DNA of 64,000 bases from Calliphora vicina (taxonomy: Eukaryota > Arthropoda > Insecta > Diptera > Calliphoridae), in contig NC_088780.1 of NCBI RefSeq assembly GCF_958450345.1, positions 163,352,726-163,416,725 of the forward strand, read 5' to 3'. The stretch's first letter is position 1, and each line of letters begins with the position of its first letter. A program made the position numbers and the translations under genes. Shown piece after piece: positions 11,924 to 22,826 of the stretch. The notes under the pieces were generated by a model. That model ran no database searches, was not told the origin of the DNA, and saw only the letters and a program-made list of their open reading frames with translations.

Positions 11924-13214
11924 AACTTTCTAGACAGATTCAGAAAGTCTTGTTAGATTGTCCCTCGTTTTCCCAGTTAGAAATCTTAAGTATAACAGTT
12001 GCTGACTTATGTAAGAAGAGTAAATATGTTTAGGAGTACAAAAGAGGAAAATTGTCATCCATCCACTAGCAGATGTTTGTAAAACAATTGTGGTTTGTAT
12101 TCGCCCACTAAATGTCATTCACCATATTTTACAAAAATACACACTTGCATGACAAAACAATCACACACACACATTCTAGCGAACGACATTCAACATTTTT
12201 AATGTTGCGTATACGTCAAGTAGTCCTAAACTGTAATACAGTTTGCAGGAGTAAACAACAAGAAATTTAATAAAGGGTATTTAGATCAATACATAAACAT
12301 TACCACAATACACACAACCATACCCACAATGCATATACATATATGGACATTAGGAGGGCACTATTAGCTTAAAGTAAAACATATTGTCTGTTTCCAACTA
12401 AATTAAACTTTTAAATGCCATTTGCAAAATGCTGCATGTTGCAGTGTCAATTTTGTTTTTAGCTTCTATTTTAGATGAAACTCTTGTCATTTTGTTTTTG
12501 TCTGGACCATCCTAATTTACATACTTCGTTGTACATAAAATTACTGGTGGTTCATATGAATGTGTCACATTAGTTTTAATATTACAACGCATATGAACGA
12601 AGATAAAGTATTAAATCATACGAACAGCAACAACAAATACATTTATTTATATGAATATTAGACCTGTCCTTCAAAAAAAAGTTCCATTGTTTAGCCAATT
12701 TTACAACATTCAATGGATTTGTGGCACGGCAGTTATAGCTACTAACAAATAAAGTAGGAGCCATCCAAACCCCAACATACCCATAACCTCTAACAATAAA
12801 TTTCAATGAATTTAAATCAGGGAAGAAAAAATAAATTTAGTTTCCCTTATTTTTTGTATGAAAAAGCAAATTTATTTTTTAAGGACTGGTGTACTGTACA
12901 TGCATTCAGTCCTTCACTCAATAATTCATTCATACTTGTATGAATGCACAGAATATGTCACAAAACAATCAACAATTTTCAAATATAGTAATTCTTTTAA
13001 ACAGATTAAAATAATGGTGGGTACTCATAGCAACAGGTCCCGAATATCAAATATACCTGTAAACAACACGAATGTCAACGAAGTTTATACAAATCTCTAT
13101 CAATAGCAGGCCAGATTATAACAGAAAATTATAATAATATATATGCCATATACTCTTTATGCTGAGTACTGCTTTGGAACCGTTACAATTTGATCATAGG
13201 TCGACTAATAACTG
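11924..13214. other. AT-rich stretch without recognised gene
   Basis: Directly after the array. Contains short (CA)n (12163-12174) and several frames of 60-82 codons (11930-12118 and 12582-12806 minus; 12858-13106 plus) with no recognisable domains or splice context. I see no repeat shared with other parts of the window until mariner sequence starts near 13215. Confidence 0.5.
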
Positions 13215-14105
13215 CTCGAAATTTGTACCAACGAAGTTTTGCTTTACTTCTTCAATTTGAAATAAAGTGCCGCTGAAGCACACCGATTGCTCATCAAAGC
13301 TTATGATTTCAACATGGTTTGTTCGGTTCAGAAGTGGTGATTTTAACATGGAAGACAAAGATCGCCCAAGCCAGCCGAAAAAGTTTAAATACCAAGAATT
13401 GGAGTCATTACTCCATGAATATTGTTGTAAAACTCAACAAGAGCTTGCAAAAATCATTGGGAGCTACTCAAGCAGCAATTTCAAAATGTTTGCAAGCAGC
13501 AGAATTCTTCCAAAAGCAAAGAAATTGAGTACCATACGAGTTAAAGTCGAGAGTACTTGCATGTCCGAAATGCACTATAAATGAAAATAATTTTTGCACC
13601 GAATCATTACTTGCGATGAAAAATGTATTCATTACGATAACCCGAAGCGTAAGAGATCGTATTTGAAGCCCGACCAACCAGCCGAATCGACACCAAAGCC
13701 AACTATCCATGGCGCTAAGGTAATTCTCTGTACTTGGTGGGAGCAAAAGGGTCCTATTAATTATGAGCAGCTGAAATCTGACCAGACCATCACATTGAAC
13801 CTGTACCAACTGATTCGTTTGAAGCGAGCATTGGCCGAAAACTCCCCGAATATGGCCAGACATGAAACCGTAATATTGCATCATGACAATACTCGGCCAC
13901 ATGTTGCAATACCTGTTAAAAAGTACTTAGACTGAAGTGGTTGGGAAGTTTTGTCTCTCCCACTTTATAGTCCAGACCGTGCCCCGTCCGACTACCATTT
14001 GTTTCGATCGATAATGAACGCTCTCTTTGGGATACGTTTCACTTTGGACCGGAGTATTCTATATTGGCTTGATTCCTTCTCTGTCTCAAAAGATGAGCAG
14101 TTTTG
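13215..14105 (+). pseudogene. Mariner transposase pseudogene (mauritiana-type), copy M3
   Basis: The longest forward copy of the family. In three frames it reads, in order, the DNA-binding region (RFRSGDFNMEDKDRP, then KTQQELAKI), then ITCDEKCIHYDN with the first catalytic Asp, ILHHDNTRPHVA with the second, and YSPDRAPSDYHLF with the third. The spacing between second and third Asp is 34 residues, as in DD34D mariners. Two frame changes and an in-frame TGA just before GWEVL break it, and the usual DEKW tryptophan is Cys. The extreme 3' end is missing: the sequence passes into a different mariner near 14110-14130. Confidence 0.88.
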
Positions 14106-14129
14106 AATTTCCCGACTGAAATCTAAACA

Positions 14130-14925
14130 CTGCTTCTGTTAAAAGGTTATCAGTCAGTGGACTAATGTGAAAATTTGAACAGGCTGCTTCATTTAGTTTG
14201 TGTTTGACAGCAATTGACAGCAGACTACCTCGTGACTTGAGGAAAAATTGGAAAAAGGTGAATTTCATCTGAATTTCTTTCCGATAAAATCCATCACTCA
14301 AATAAAGGCTGAGCTTGATAAATACTTTGGGAACTCGGCACCATCAATTTCAATGGTAAAAAAAAGTGGTTTACTGAATTTCGTTGTAGCCGTACGATCA
14401 CGGTAGATGCCGAATCTTCTTGAGCTCTCTACACTAGAAACATTTGAAAAAATAAACCACTGAGCCATAGGCATCCCATGGCATCCCATGGCTCAGTGGT
14501 TTCAATTTTGAATGATCACTTGGGCATGACAATTCTGAATAATCGGTTGCACAAAAGAGTATTTACTCACATATGCAGTTTCCATGGCAAAAATTCATAA
14601 ATTAGACTACGAATTCCTCCATCATCCTCTCTATTTTCCGGATTTGACACCGAGTGACTATTTCTTGTTTCCTAACCTGAAGAAATGTCTCAACGGAATA
14701 CGATTTGACTCCAACGATGAAATCATCTCACAAACAAATGCCTATTTTGATAACCTCGACAAATATTATTTTTTGGAAGTGATAAAACAAATTGGAAAAA
14801 CATTGGACAAAGTGTATAGAGCTCAAAGCAGACTATGTTGAACAAATAAAATGATTTATTATTCAAAAACCTGTGTTTTATTCAAAAAAGTCATGGACTT
14901 ATTGACCGCCCTTCATAACAGTATT
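14130..14925 (+). pseudogene. Second mariner lineage, internally deleted (M4)
   Basis: A different mariner from its neighbour. The N-terminal region (about 14246-14418) reads AELDKYFGNSAPSISMV and WFTEFRC; after a deletion the C-terminal region (14584-14841) reads YFPDLTPSDYFLFPNLKKCL and continues to a TGA. The central catalytic blocks with the first two Asp residues are missing. ATTCAAAAAAGTCATGGACT followed by TATTGACCGCCC at about 14880-14912 looks like the terminal repeat of irritans-type mariners. Subfamily assignment is by recall and tentative. Confidence 0.8.
14453..14503. repeat. Short palindrome at the deletion point of M4
   Basis: CCACTGAGCCAT and ATGGCTCAGTGG flank a doubled GGCATCCCAT. 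It forms a hairpin of about 12-bp stem exactly where the central part of the mariner has been lost. Confidence 0.8.
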
Positions 14926-15117
14926 TAGGAATATATCCTCACATAAAATACAAAATAACGTAACAACAAAAATACCAAAATCAAATGTTTAATTGATAAT
15001 GATGAATAACTTAAAAATAACAAAAAAAATCTTAATTCGGCAATGTGTTTGTCATTCTGTTTAAAGATAACATCGGAGAAGTTTAGTTTATTTCATACAC
15101 AGAGAAAACAGATTCGT

Positions 15118-15324
15118 GATAGCAACCGAATTTGTTGCGAATCGAATGATTCTATCTTAGTGACCGAATTTTACAGTTGTGGCTACAATATTTTGGAATG
15201 GGTAACTAAATTTTGGTTGCCTCAACTGAAATTCTTCTTTATCAACTGACTTTCTGTTGTAAGAACTGAAAAATGCTATGTTTGCCACCGAATCATTCGA
15301 TTGGCAACAAATTCGGTTGCTATC
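15118..15324. repeat. Foldback MITE, ~207 bp
   Basis: The left arm starts GATAGCAACCGAATTTGTTG and the right arm is its near-perfect reverse complement ending GGTTGCTATC; the arms stay complementary for about 35 bp. No coding potential. I did not find a convincing target duplication. Confidence 0.85.
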
Positions 15325-15410
15325 TTGTACTTGAATTCAAATAAAACGATTTTAACGGCTGATTTAAAAGTAGCCTAATGCTTTCAAATAGCAGTGCTGT
15401 AATAGCAAAC

Positions 15411-15900
15411 TGTAACATATCTGTGGGCATTATTACCATTGAAATAAAAGCTTTCAGTTGACCATTGATCGTAAGTTGGCAACGCTGTTTGCTGCGTCCG
15501 TATTCGAATTCGAATATTCAGTTAAATAACATTGTAGAAAGTACACCACAGATGGCGTATGTATTAGAAACCTCTAGACAGTTAAAGAGAAATCTAGAGT
15601 GCAGATGGCAGTGTTATAAATAGTGGCAGAGGTTGCAGTCGTTAGTCAGTTTGATCAGAGACGCTTTTCGAATAAACATCAACTGAGTGTGCTGTGTTTT
15701 TCAAGTGAATTCGTGTACATTATAAAGTGTGTTTGTATTTCTGCGAATTTATAAACGTGTATAAAAAAAAACATTGAGTGAAGATTTAATTCTGAGTTGT
15801 TACAATTTTCAAACTACTAAGCGGCTTTTATTTGCAATCAAAAGAATCCGGTTTATTTAAAGGAAATAAACCAACGTTTTCAAAAGGTTACAACGTAACA
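15411..15900 (+). mobile_element. Possible solo LTR with core promoter
   Basis: A block starting TGTAACATAT and ending ACGTAACA contains TATAAATAG (15615), then TCAGTT (15646) about 33 bp downstream, a TATA-Inr arrangement typical of insect promoters and LTRs. It is followed by AATAAA-type motifs (15671, 15865). Starting TG and ending CA fits an LTR of about 490 bp. However, the flanks show no clear target duplication and I see no gag/pol, so this could be some other promoter-bearing repeat. Confidence 0.4.
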
Positions 15901-16140
15901 ATACTTTTCTTGTTGTAATGGATTTTTGTCCATCACCTTTAAAAATGATGAAATGATGTTACGTTATTTGGCATTTTAGGTGACGATGTGTGTTTTCAAG
16001 CAGCAACGGTAATAATTATTATTTTTTTTTTGGACTTTTGGCTTCCCTGCAGATACACCCAGATTCTACGGCGGGAATGTAACCCACAACCATCAGATTG
16101 ATAGTCCAGTTCACTATATGGGGGAATCGTAGTTCGTCAG

Positions 16141-16515
16141 CGGTTATTTTATTGGTAACGGTAGCTTTGCGGTTACGATAGTTGAGCTGAAAGGATATTT
16201 TATGGTAACGGTTACTTAGCGGTAACGGTAGTAGAGCTGAAAACGTATTATATCGGTAACTGTAGCTTTGCGGTTACCGTAGTTGAGCTGAAAGCGTATT
16301 TTATGGATAACTAAGCTTAGCGGTAACGGTAGTTCAGCTGAAAGCGTATTTTATCGGTAACGGTTGCTTACCGGGAACGGTAGTTGAGCAGAATGCCTAT
16401 TTTATCGGTAATGGTAGGTTAACCGTAACGTTAGTTGAGCTGAAAGGGTACTTTGTGGTAACGGTTGCTTAGCGGTAACGGTAGTTGAGCTGAAAGCGTA
16501 TTTTATCAGTAACGG
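16141..16515. repeat. Minisatellite, ~51-bp unit, 7-8 copies
   Basis: The repeating block is built from GGTAACGGTAGCTTAGCGGT, AACGGTAGTTGAGCTGAAAG and CGTATTTTATC. GAGCTGAAA recurs at steps of about 50-51 bp (near 16184, 16234, 16284 and on). Copies differ by scattered substitutions and small indels. Unusually GC-rich for this window. No open frame across it. Confidence 0.9.
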
Positions 16516-16956
16516 TAGCCAACCTTTAAAATATTGCTTCAAATTTGTAAGATCTAAAAAAGGTCTTTCACAGTCATAAATGTCTTCTTTGACAGCATCA
16601 CTTTGTTAACAAAAATTTTAATTTTCTAAAACCTTTATATGTAAATATGTAAGTATGTATGCAAACTTATTTCCTGTTCTAATTTTTCCCATCCACTGTT
16701 CTAATGTTGACTCTGTGTGTTTGGCGGCAAGTAAAAAACAATAAAATTTTGTGTGAATGTTTGCAAATGACGTAAATATGTTTATGTAAATTGTGACAAA
16801 GTTTGTCAAGTACTTGTTTGCAACTTTTTCACATTTTATTACATTAAATTTCATTATATACGAGTACTTTTGTTCTTTTGTATTGTCAGGCTTTAATTTT
16901 ATCGATCAAGTTTGTTTGAATTTTCATGCTCGCAAACATTTCCGCTTCCTGTTTAA

Positions 16957-17698
16957 CCCTCTAACTCGCAAATTTTAAAAAGCTAAAAAAAAAGTTGTCG
17001 AATACTTTTTAGGGTAATTATGACCCCATTAATTCAGAACAGCCATCAGAAACTAATTTGCAAATTAAGTTTAGGAACCAGGTGCAAAAAGGTGAAGAGT
17101 GCCTCAGGTCATTGTTGCCGGTTTAGGTGTAAAAAACAATAATTATGATATGATTTTATTGAAAAACTTATGTAAAAAAAATAATCACCCTTATCACGAA
17201 TCAATATTTCACATGAAATATATTCCCTTTTCCCATTTTTCGTTCATAAACTTTGTTCATGTGAAAAAATTCCACATGTTGGGAAATTTTTAGATGGAAT
17301 TTTGTAAACAATAAACATTTGTTACGAACAAAATCAACTATTGTGAATGAAAAGTTCAGGGGAATATCACGATAGCAATTTTCCCTTCGAGGGAAATTGA
17401 TATTTCATGGGAACATAAATTTCACATGTTTTTCATGATAGGGGTGAATAAAAAATATAATAGATCGGGCGACTAAAAGTTGATTTAAAAAAATGCCTCA
17501 CAAACTTTCACGTTCTAAAATTATGACAGCTGACAGACCAAAAAACTAAAAGTCAGAATGCATTTCGACCTTCGAGGGAAATGTTAACAAATCTGTAACT
17601 AAAGTGACAGTTCAATTTAAAAAAAAAATTATAATTACTTTTTGAGATAATTTGTGTTTTGTAATGAATGCCTTAAGGCACTCTTGCGGGTTAGAGGG
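16957..17698. mobile_element. piggyBac-like MITE family D, copy 1
   Basis: 742 bp flanked by TTAA on both sides (16953-16956 and 17699-17702). The ends are CCCTCTAACTCGCAA and TTGCGGGTTAGAGGG, a 15-bp terminal inverted repeat with one mismatch. TTAA target sites and CCC...GGG ends are the hallmark of piggyBac-superfamily elements. No transposase is present. A 263-bp foldback (17185-17447) is inserted inside. Two further copies lie at 28183 and 43604. Confidence 0.85.
17185..17447. mobile_element. Foldback MITE family E, copy 1
   Basis: Ends TCACCCTTATCACGAA and TTCATGATAGGGGTGA are inverted repeats of about 16 bp with mismatches. Inside are long complementary arms (ATTTCACATG ... CATGTGAAAT types). 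It interrupts family D copy 1; comparison with D copy 2 suggests a 3-bp AAT duplication at the junction. Other copies are at 20101-20360 and 21757-21909. Confidence 0.75.
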
Positions 17699-18376
17699 TT
17701 AATAATTTCAGCGGTCATTTGGCCTAAAGCATGTAATGTTCAGTTTATTATTAAACCATTTATTGTTATATATTTTTTTTTATAGTTAGTTGTTGTAAAT
17801 ATCTTGCACATGAGTTCTTTAATGATCCATTATTATGAATGCTCTAAAAAAGTTGTATTGTATAGAACTTTTACGCCAGATAAACTAGTAGTAAAATGTA
17901 ATAAATGATTTTGATTTTTTTTTCTGCTCCCGCCTGGCTACTACTTCTAACATTTTTAGTAGCCATTCTGTTTTGTTTTCCAATTGGAATGTAAGTGTTT
18001 GTGTGTTATAAAGTAATTTGAGATTTTTTTCCAATATTATGTTGTTCTTTGACCTCCACCACATTATTTAATTTGGAGTAGGAGAAGTGGCATCTTTTGT
18101 TTCTGGTTACATTTGCAACATTAGAAATGTTCCTTTGGAGACGTTTAAAATTGTTTATAATTATTCCTTGAGTACTATAAAGTTTAATGGACAATTTAGC
18201 CTGAATTTAATTTGTTTAAAGCAGCAATTATTATACATAAGTCTAGACTATTGCTAAGGGATTTCATTGTATTTAAATTAAGTTTGAAAATAAATTATGC
18301 CTGGAATATTTTGAGGAGGTTTAATGATATTTTGTTAGAGTACTGATAAGTTTTTAAAACTTTTCGAAAACTTAAA
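17699..18376. other. AT-rich stretch, nothing recognised
   Basis: No supported gene. One 62-codon minus-strand frame (18006-18194) has no recognised domain. Confidence 0.5.
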
Positions 18377-18537
18377 CCATAGAGAAAATATACATAGAGC
18401 GGAAACTAGAAAAAAACTCAAACAAAAAAATTACTCACATATTTTTACTACTAATACATTCTCATCACTTAGGTTTTTGACAACTGAGTTAGATCTTTGA
18501 CAGGAGAGTTTCCGCTATCTGCTGTCTATTCTCTATC
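18377..18537. mobile_element. Foldback MITE family H, copy 2
   Basis: The outer ends, starting ATAGAGAAAATATACATAGA and finishing with ...CTGTCTATTCTCTAT, are inverted repeats, with AGCGGAAACT complementary to AGTTTCCGCT further in. The core repeats TTAGGTTTTTGACAACTGAG twice in imperfect form. The most complete copy of this family. Confidence 0.75.
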
Positions 18538-19600
18538 ACTTAAACTTATAAACTCTTAATTAAAAATATTTCTATTTTGTATTTAAGTAATATTGAATTG
18601 TTTTCTTTTTCTCTTTTTAGAATATATCTCTAGAATCACATCTAAGATTTTGTATTTAATTGGTAAGTGACTTAATTCATTAGATATTTTCATTAGTAAG
18701 GTACTTTGAATACTATTGTACTTTATTTCAATACACAATTCCCATTTAAGCTCACAAAACCAGCCAGTTAATTGCTTTATTTTAATACGAACTCTTGTAG
18801 TAAAAGCAAAGTAATTGATTTTTATATTCTATCGGTTTGTTTCAATTCTCTAAAAGGAAATAAGGAAGCTGCAAACACATTTATTGAGTCTATTAAATTG
18901 AATCTCTGTAATAAACCCACATTTTGTAAGAACAAAATTAAGCCACATTGATTTCAAAAAAACCACTCGTAATATTTTTTATATCTTTTTGCTTTTATTT
19001 TTATTTATTCATTTATGATGTTTTGGTTTTGTTTTCTCCAAAAGCCCTCATAAAATTTATTGATCTCTGTCCTGCCACCACCACTGACCACAAACCCAAT
19101 ACTCATCAATAAATATTGTAAATGATGGTCATGTCATAATCTAAACATAACAACTGTGTTAAATAAAACTGTTCCACATTTCAACGCCATGTCATCATCT
19201 GTGACACGTCATACGCTTGTCAGTTCGAATTACACGTTTAACCACAACCATTCGTCTAACTTATCAGGCGTAATGTTTGATTTTTGATCAATGACCTTGA
19301 CATGGTAAGTCTGCTATTAAATATTAGGAATTAATAGGAGCAAACAAATGCCAATATGTGTATTACATACCTGTATTAAAGGTAAACGTATTGGGTTAAT
19401 GATTTTTAGATAATTCAAACCTGTGTATTATTTACATCAATAAAATGTTGTAGTATTTGGTAGCTTTAAAGCATTAAATTCTAACCTACATATAAAAGAG
19501 GCGCACTTTTTTTGTTTTCCTTGGAAAAGATTATTTTTTCAGGATGTAATGTGGGAAATAGAAAAATAAATGTTTAAGTCATAATTTCTACAACTTACAT
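18538..19600. other. AT-rich stretch with a nuclear-receptor-like motif
   Basis: No gene recognised. TGACCTTGA at 19292-19300 is an exact FTZ-F1-type extended half site on the minus strand (TCAAGGTCA), overlapping an 11-of-13 match to the ecdysone-response palindrome (19285-19297). This is a motif match only. Confidence 0.4.
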
Positions 19601-19627
19601 CCAGAGAAAACATTAGGATGGGCCAAT

Positions 19628-19742
19628 AGCTTTTGGCATGAGGAACAAAATTTCCACTACATATCAAAAATCATTTTGGAGGCGCCAAACATGTCAATTT
19701 TGATATGTCGTAGTGGAAATTCTTTTCCTCATGCCAAAAGCT
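19628..19742. repeat. Long hairpin, ~43-bp arms
   Basis: The left arm starts AGCTTTTGGCATGAGGAA and the right arm ends TTCCTCATGCCAAAAGCT. The arms continue through TTTCCACTAC/GTAGTGGAAA and ATATCAAAA/TTTTGATAT around a loop of under 30 bases. Foldback element or transcribed hairpin; no coding capacity. Confidence 0.85.
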
Positions 19743-19928
19743 GTCGAAAAATCGAAGTCACTTTTACCATTTCAAAATGTTTACTAGTTTTTTTTAACAA
19801 TATTATGTTCACTGTAACTATTTATATAATTACGGCAAACTTAATATGTTAAAAATAACCATTCATCATGATTAAAGTAAATAAATATATGTACATATAT
19901 GACAATCATGTTCATAATGAATCATTAT

Positions 19929-20055
19929 CAGCCCAATTATAAATAAAAATTCCGCGGGAGTTTTTTCCCTTTTCTCATTTTTCCTATTCAATTTCAATGA
20001 GAAAAAACTCCCGGGGAACAAACTCCCGCGGAATTTTTTATTCATAGTTGGGCTG
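19929..20055. mobile_element. 127-bp near-perfect foldback MITE
   Basis: Starts CAGCCCAATTATAAATAAAA and ends TTTTTATTCATAGTTGGGCTG read on the plus strand as the reverse complement. TTCCGCGGGAGTTT and AACTCCCGCGGAA lie further in. Flanked by TAT on both sides, a possible 3-bp target duplication. Confidence 0.85.
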
Positions 20056-20100
20056 TATATGTTCTCAGATTATGATAACCATAAGCCGAGAACAACATAA

Positions 20101-20360
20101 TCACCCCTATCGGCAAAACATGTGAAATTTATGTATGTTCCCATGAAATATGCATTTCCCTCGAGGGAAAAATTGCCATCGTGAAATTCCCCTGAAATTT
20201 TCATTCACAATAGTTGATTTTGTTCGTAACAGATGTTTATTGTTTACAAAATTCCATCTAACAATTTCCCATGTTGAGGAATTTTTTCACGTGAACAAAG
20301 TTGATGAATGAAAAATGGGAAAAGGGAACATATTTCATGTGAAATATTGATTCGCGATAT
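20101..20360. mobile_element. Foldback MITE family E, copy 2
   Basis: Starts TCACCCCTATCGG and contains AACATGTGAAATTT, CATTTCCCTCGAGGGAAAAA and CATGTGAAATATTGATTC, in the opposite orientation to copy 1. The right end is degraded. Inserted in family F. Confidence 0.75.
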
Positions 20361-20682
20361 ATGTTAAATCTTTCATCATAAAAATGGTTGTCACAAACAT
20401 ATACTTATTTACTTAAAAATGCGGAATTTTTAGCTTTTCATTTGAAACATTTGCACTATATAATTTTATTTAAAGAATTGACCATTATTAGCGCCAAAAA
20501 ACAACGGCTGATCTTTTGAGGCCAAGAACGAATCAAGCCAATATCGGATACTCAGTTCCAAAGTGAAGCATATCCCAGAGTGAGCGTTCTGCATAGATCG
20601 AATGAAATAGTAGTCTGACCGGGCAAGGTCTGATCAATAACGAGGGTGAGGAAAAACTTCCTAACCACTTCACTCTAAATAG

Positions 20683-21411
20683 TTATACCCTACACCACCA
20701 TAGTGGGGAGGGTATTATGCGTTTATGCAGATGTTTGAAACGGCCAAAAATATTAGTCTAACGCCCACCTTAAATTATACCGATCGACTTATAATCACTT
20801 TCTGAGTCGATTAAACGATGTCCGTCTGGCTGGCTGGCTGTTGTCTGTCCATGTAAACCTTGTGCGCAAAGTACAGGTCACAATTTTGAAGATATTTCGA
20901 TAAAATTTGGTACATATAGTTTTTTTCGGCCCAAGCAATTGGCTGGAATCGGTCCATTATTTCACCTAGCCCCCATACAAATGTCCTCCCGAAATTTGAC
21001 TTTATCGGTCATATATGTTTAATTTATATAAGATTCTACACAAATTTTGCTCCAAATATTTTTTATATATACGAAATTCATGTCACCAAAATTTTGTCAT
21101 GATCGGTCCATAATTAGTCATAGCTCCCATATAGAACCGTTTCCAAAAATCACTTTAACGTGCATAAATCTTTTAAAAATGTTTTTTTATACACAAAATA
21201 TTCAACATAAATAACTTCCATATAGACATAAATCACAAGACCCAATTTCATTGTGATCGGTCTATAACTGATCATAGCTCCCATATAAGGCCCACTTCCG
21301 AAAATCAGTCACGAATATAAATTATTGATATTTTAAAAGAAAAATGCTTTTGGAAATACATTTACTTAGTGTAGGGTATTATATGGTCGGGCTTGACCGA
21401 ATATGTTGCGT
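20683..21411 (-). repeat. DINE-1-like repeat, family B copy 2
   Basis: In this orientation it starts TTATACCCTACACCACCATA, forming a hairpin with GGGGAGGGTAT, and ends GTGTAGGGTATTATA followed by the hairpin GGTCGGGCTTGACCGA. The body carries three imperfect repeats, each with a CCATAATT or ACCGATC-type module and a CCCATAT-type stretch. Inserted into mariner M5. Confidence 0.8.
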
Positions 21412-21756
21412 TCTGTATACGTTTTCTGTGATGGTCTGAACAGATTTCAACAGCTCATTATATCTAGGACCCTTTTGCTCCCACCAAATACAGAGCATTA
21501 CCTTAAGCGCCATGGATATTTGGCATTGGTGTCGATTCACGTACGATCTCTTAAGCTTCGGGTCATCGTAATGGATATATTTTTCATCGCAAATAACGAT
21601 TCGGTGTAAAAATGATTTTTTTTATATCGTCCAGCATTTCAGACATAAGTACAAAATCGTCTTTGAAGGTCCCTCAATTTCAATCCGTATGGTACCCAAT
21701 TTCCAAGCTTTTTGACGAATCCTGCTGCTCGGAAACGTTTTGAAATTGCTGCTTAA

Positions 21757-21909
21757 GTAAAAAACATGTGCAATTTATATTCCCATGAAATATTCATTTC
21801 CCTCGAAGGAAAAATTGCTATCGTAATATTCCCATGAACAAACTTCATGAACGAAAAATGGAAAAAGGGAACATATTTCATGTGAAATATTGATTCACGA
21901 TATGGGTGA
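21757..21909. mobile_element. Foldback MITE family E, copy 3 (deleted)
   Basis: AAAACATGTGCAATTTATAT to GATATGGGTGA, with CATTTCCCTCGAAGGAAAAA inside; about 100 bp shorter than copies 1 and 2 owing to an internal deletion. It sits within mariner M5 and replaces a few mariner bases. Confidence 0.75.
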
Positions 21910-22344
21910 ATTTGCAAGCTCTTGTTGAGTTTGACAACAACCTTCATAGAGTAATGCCTACAATTCTTGGTCTCCAAACTTTTTTGCCGGGCCTGGGCAA
22001 TTTTTTTTTTTTAAATTAACACTTCTGAACCATACAAACCATCTCTCGCACAAAGAAACCGATGAAACACATTTAGCATAAGCTTCGGTGAGCATTTGGT
22101 GTGCTTCAGCGGGACTTCAAAATAAAGAAATAAAACAAAACTTCCCGCATATGACGCTTGGTTGACTCAAAATTGTTTCGAAGCAAAAAAAAAACTTTGT
22201 TGTTTACACTAATGTTCAATAATTAAGTGAGAATAAATGACAGATATGTACCCTTCAAAATGACACAAAAGTTAGTAAAAACAAAAACTGCTTTCATATA
22301 TAGGATTGCTACAATCATGAGAATCGTAAATTTAACATAATTTA

Positions 22345-22826
22345 CTGTCACCATAATATTGTTAAAAAACTTGTACAAAATTTGAAATGATTACAGTAAA
22401 TATTATCTCTCTGCGTGTAGAGTACTCTGGCGCTCAAATCAGTCTGAATTTGACCGATGGCATAGACACGTGGCTTTAGAAAATCGCACGATAGCGGTTG
22501 CCAGTTCACATCACCTTCATGTGAGATGACCATGTCCTCAAATCTCTCGTGCGGATTGTTCAATGTGGCATAACGAGATGCATTGTACGCTCTTAGATCT
22601 CATGTGGATTGGAATCGTGCCAAATTAGACAATTTTGTTTGTTTTCGCACCGATTCACCCATTTTGATAAAACTTTTAAATCATTTGCACTTGTTCGAAC
22701 TCTATATCCTTCCATGGTGATTTGCCAAATCTAACTTAATAAATGACAGCCAATTCGACAGATGTTGCTTCAACAATATGGCCGCTATCAACTGTTAAAG
22801 TTCGGAAGTCCCTATTGGAAGACCCT
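22345..22826 (-). pseudogene. Tc1/mariner-superfamily remnant K1
   Basis: Minus strand. The start carries the inverted end ATAGGGACTTCCGAACTTTA. After a large deletion come a block corresponding to RIW-x3-NPHEI and then GDVNWQPLSCDF, typical of a group of insect transposases with a long C-terminal DDE part. Frames are broken. It is head-to-head with the related copy K2 at 23541. Confidence 0.7.

Larger units (their letters stand above)
19845..20412. mobile_element. MITE family F, copy 1, with two nested insertions
   Basis: Pieces outside the two insertions (TTCATAATGAATCATTAT, TTCTCAGATTATGATAACC, GAGAACAACATAAT) match the reverse complement or forward strand of the fuller copy at 50158-50538. 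A 127-bp foldback (19929-20055) and family E copy 2 (20101-20360) interrupt it. Left boundary approximate. Confidence 0.6.
20412..22300 (-). mobile_element. Mariner copy M5, interrupted twice
   Basis: Minus-strand mariner of the M3 family. The pieces at 20412-20682 (3' end and third Asp region), 21412-21756 (catalytic and HTH parts) and 21910-22300 (N-terminus and 5' region) are in register with the intact layout but separated by family B (20683-21411) and family E (21757-21909) insertions. About 110 bp of mariner is missing at the B junction. Many frameshifts; not functional. Confidence 0.82.

Noticed and set aside
13468..13902. 144-codon minus-strand frame
   Set aside because: Antisense shadow of the mariner transposase remnant on the plus strand.
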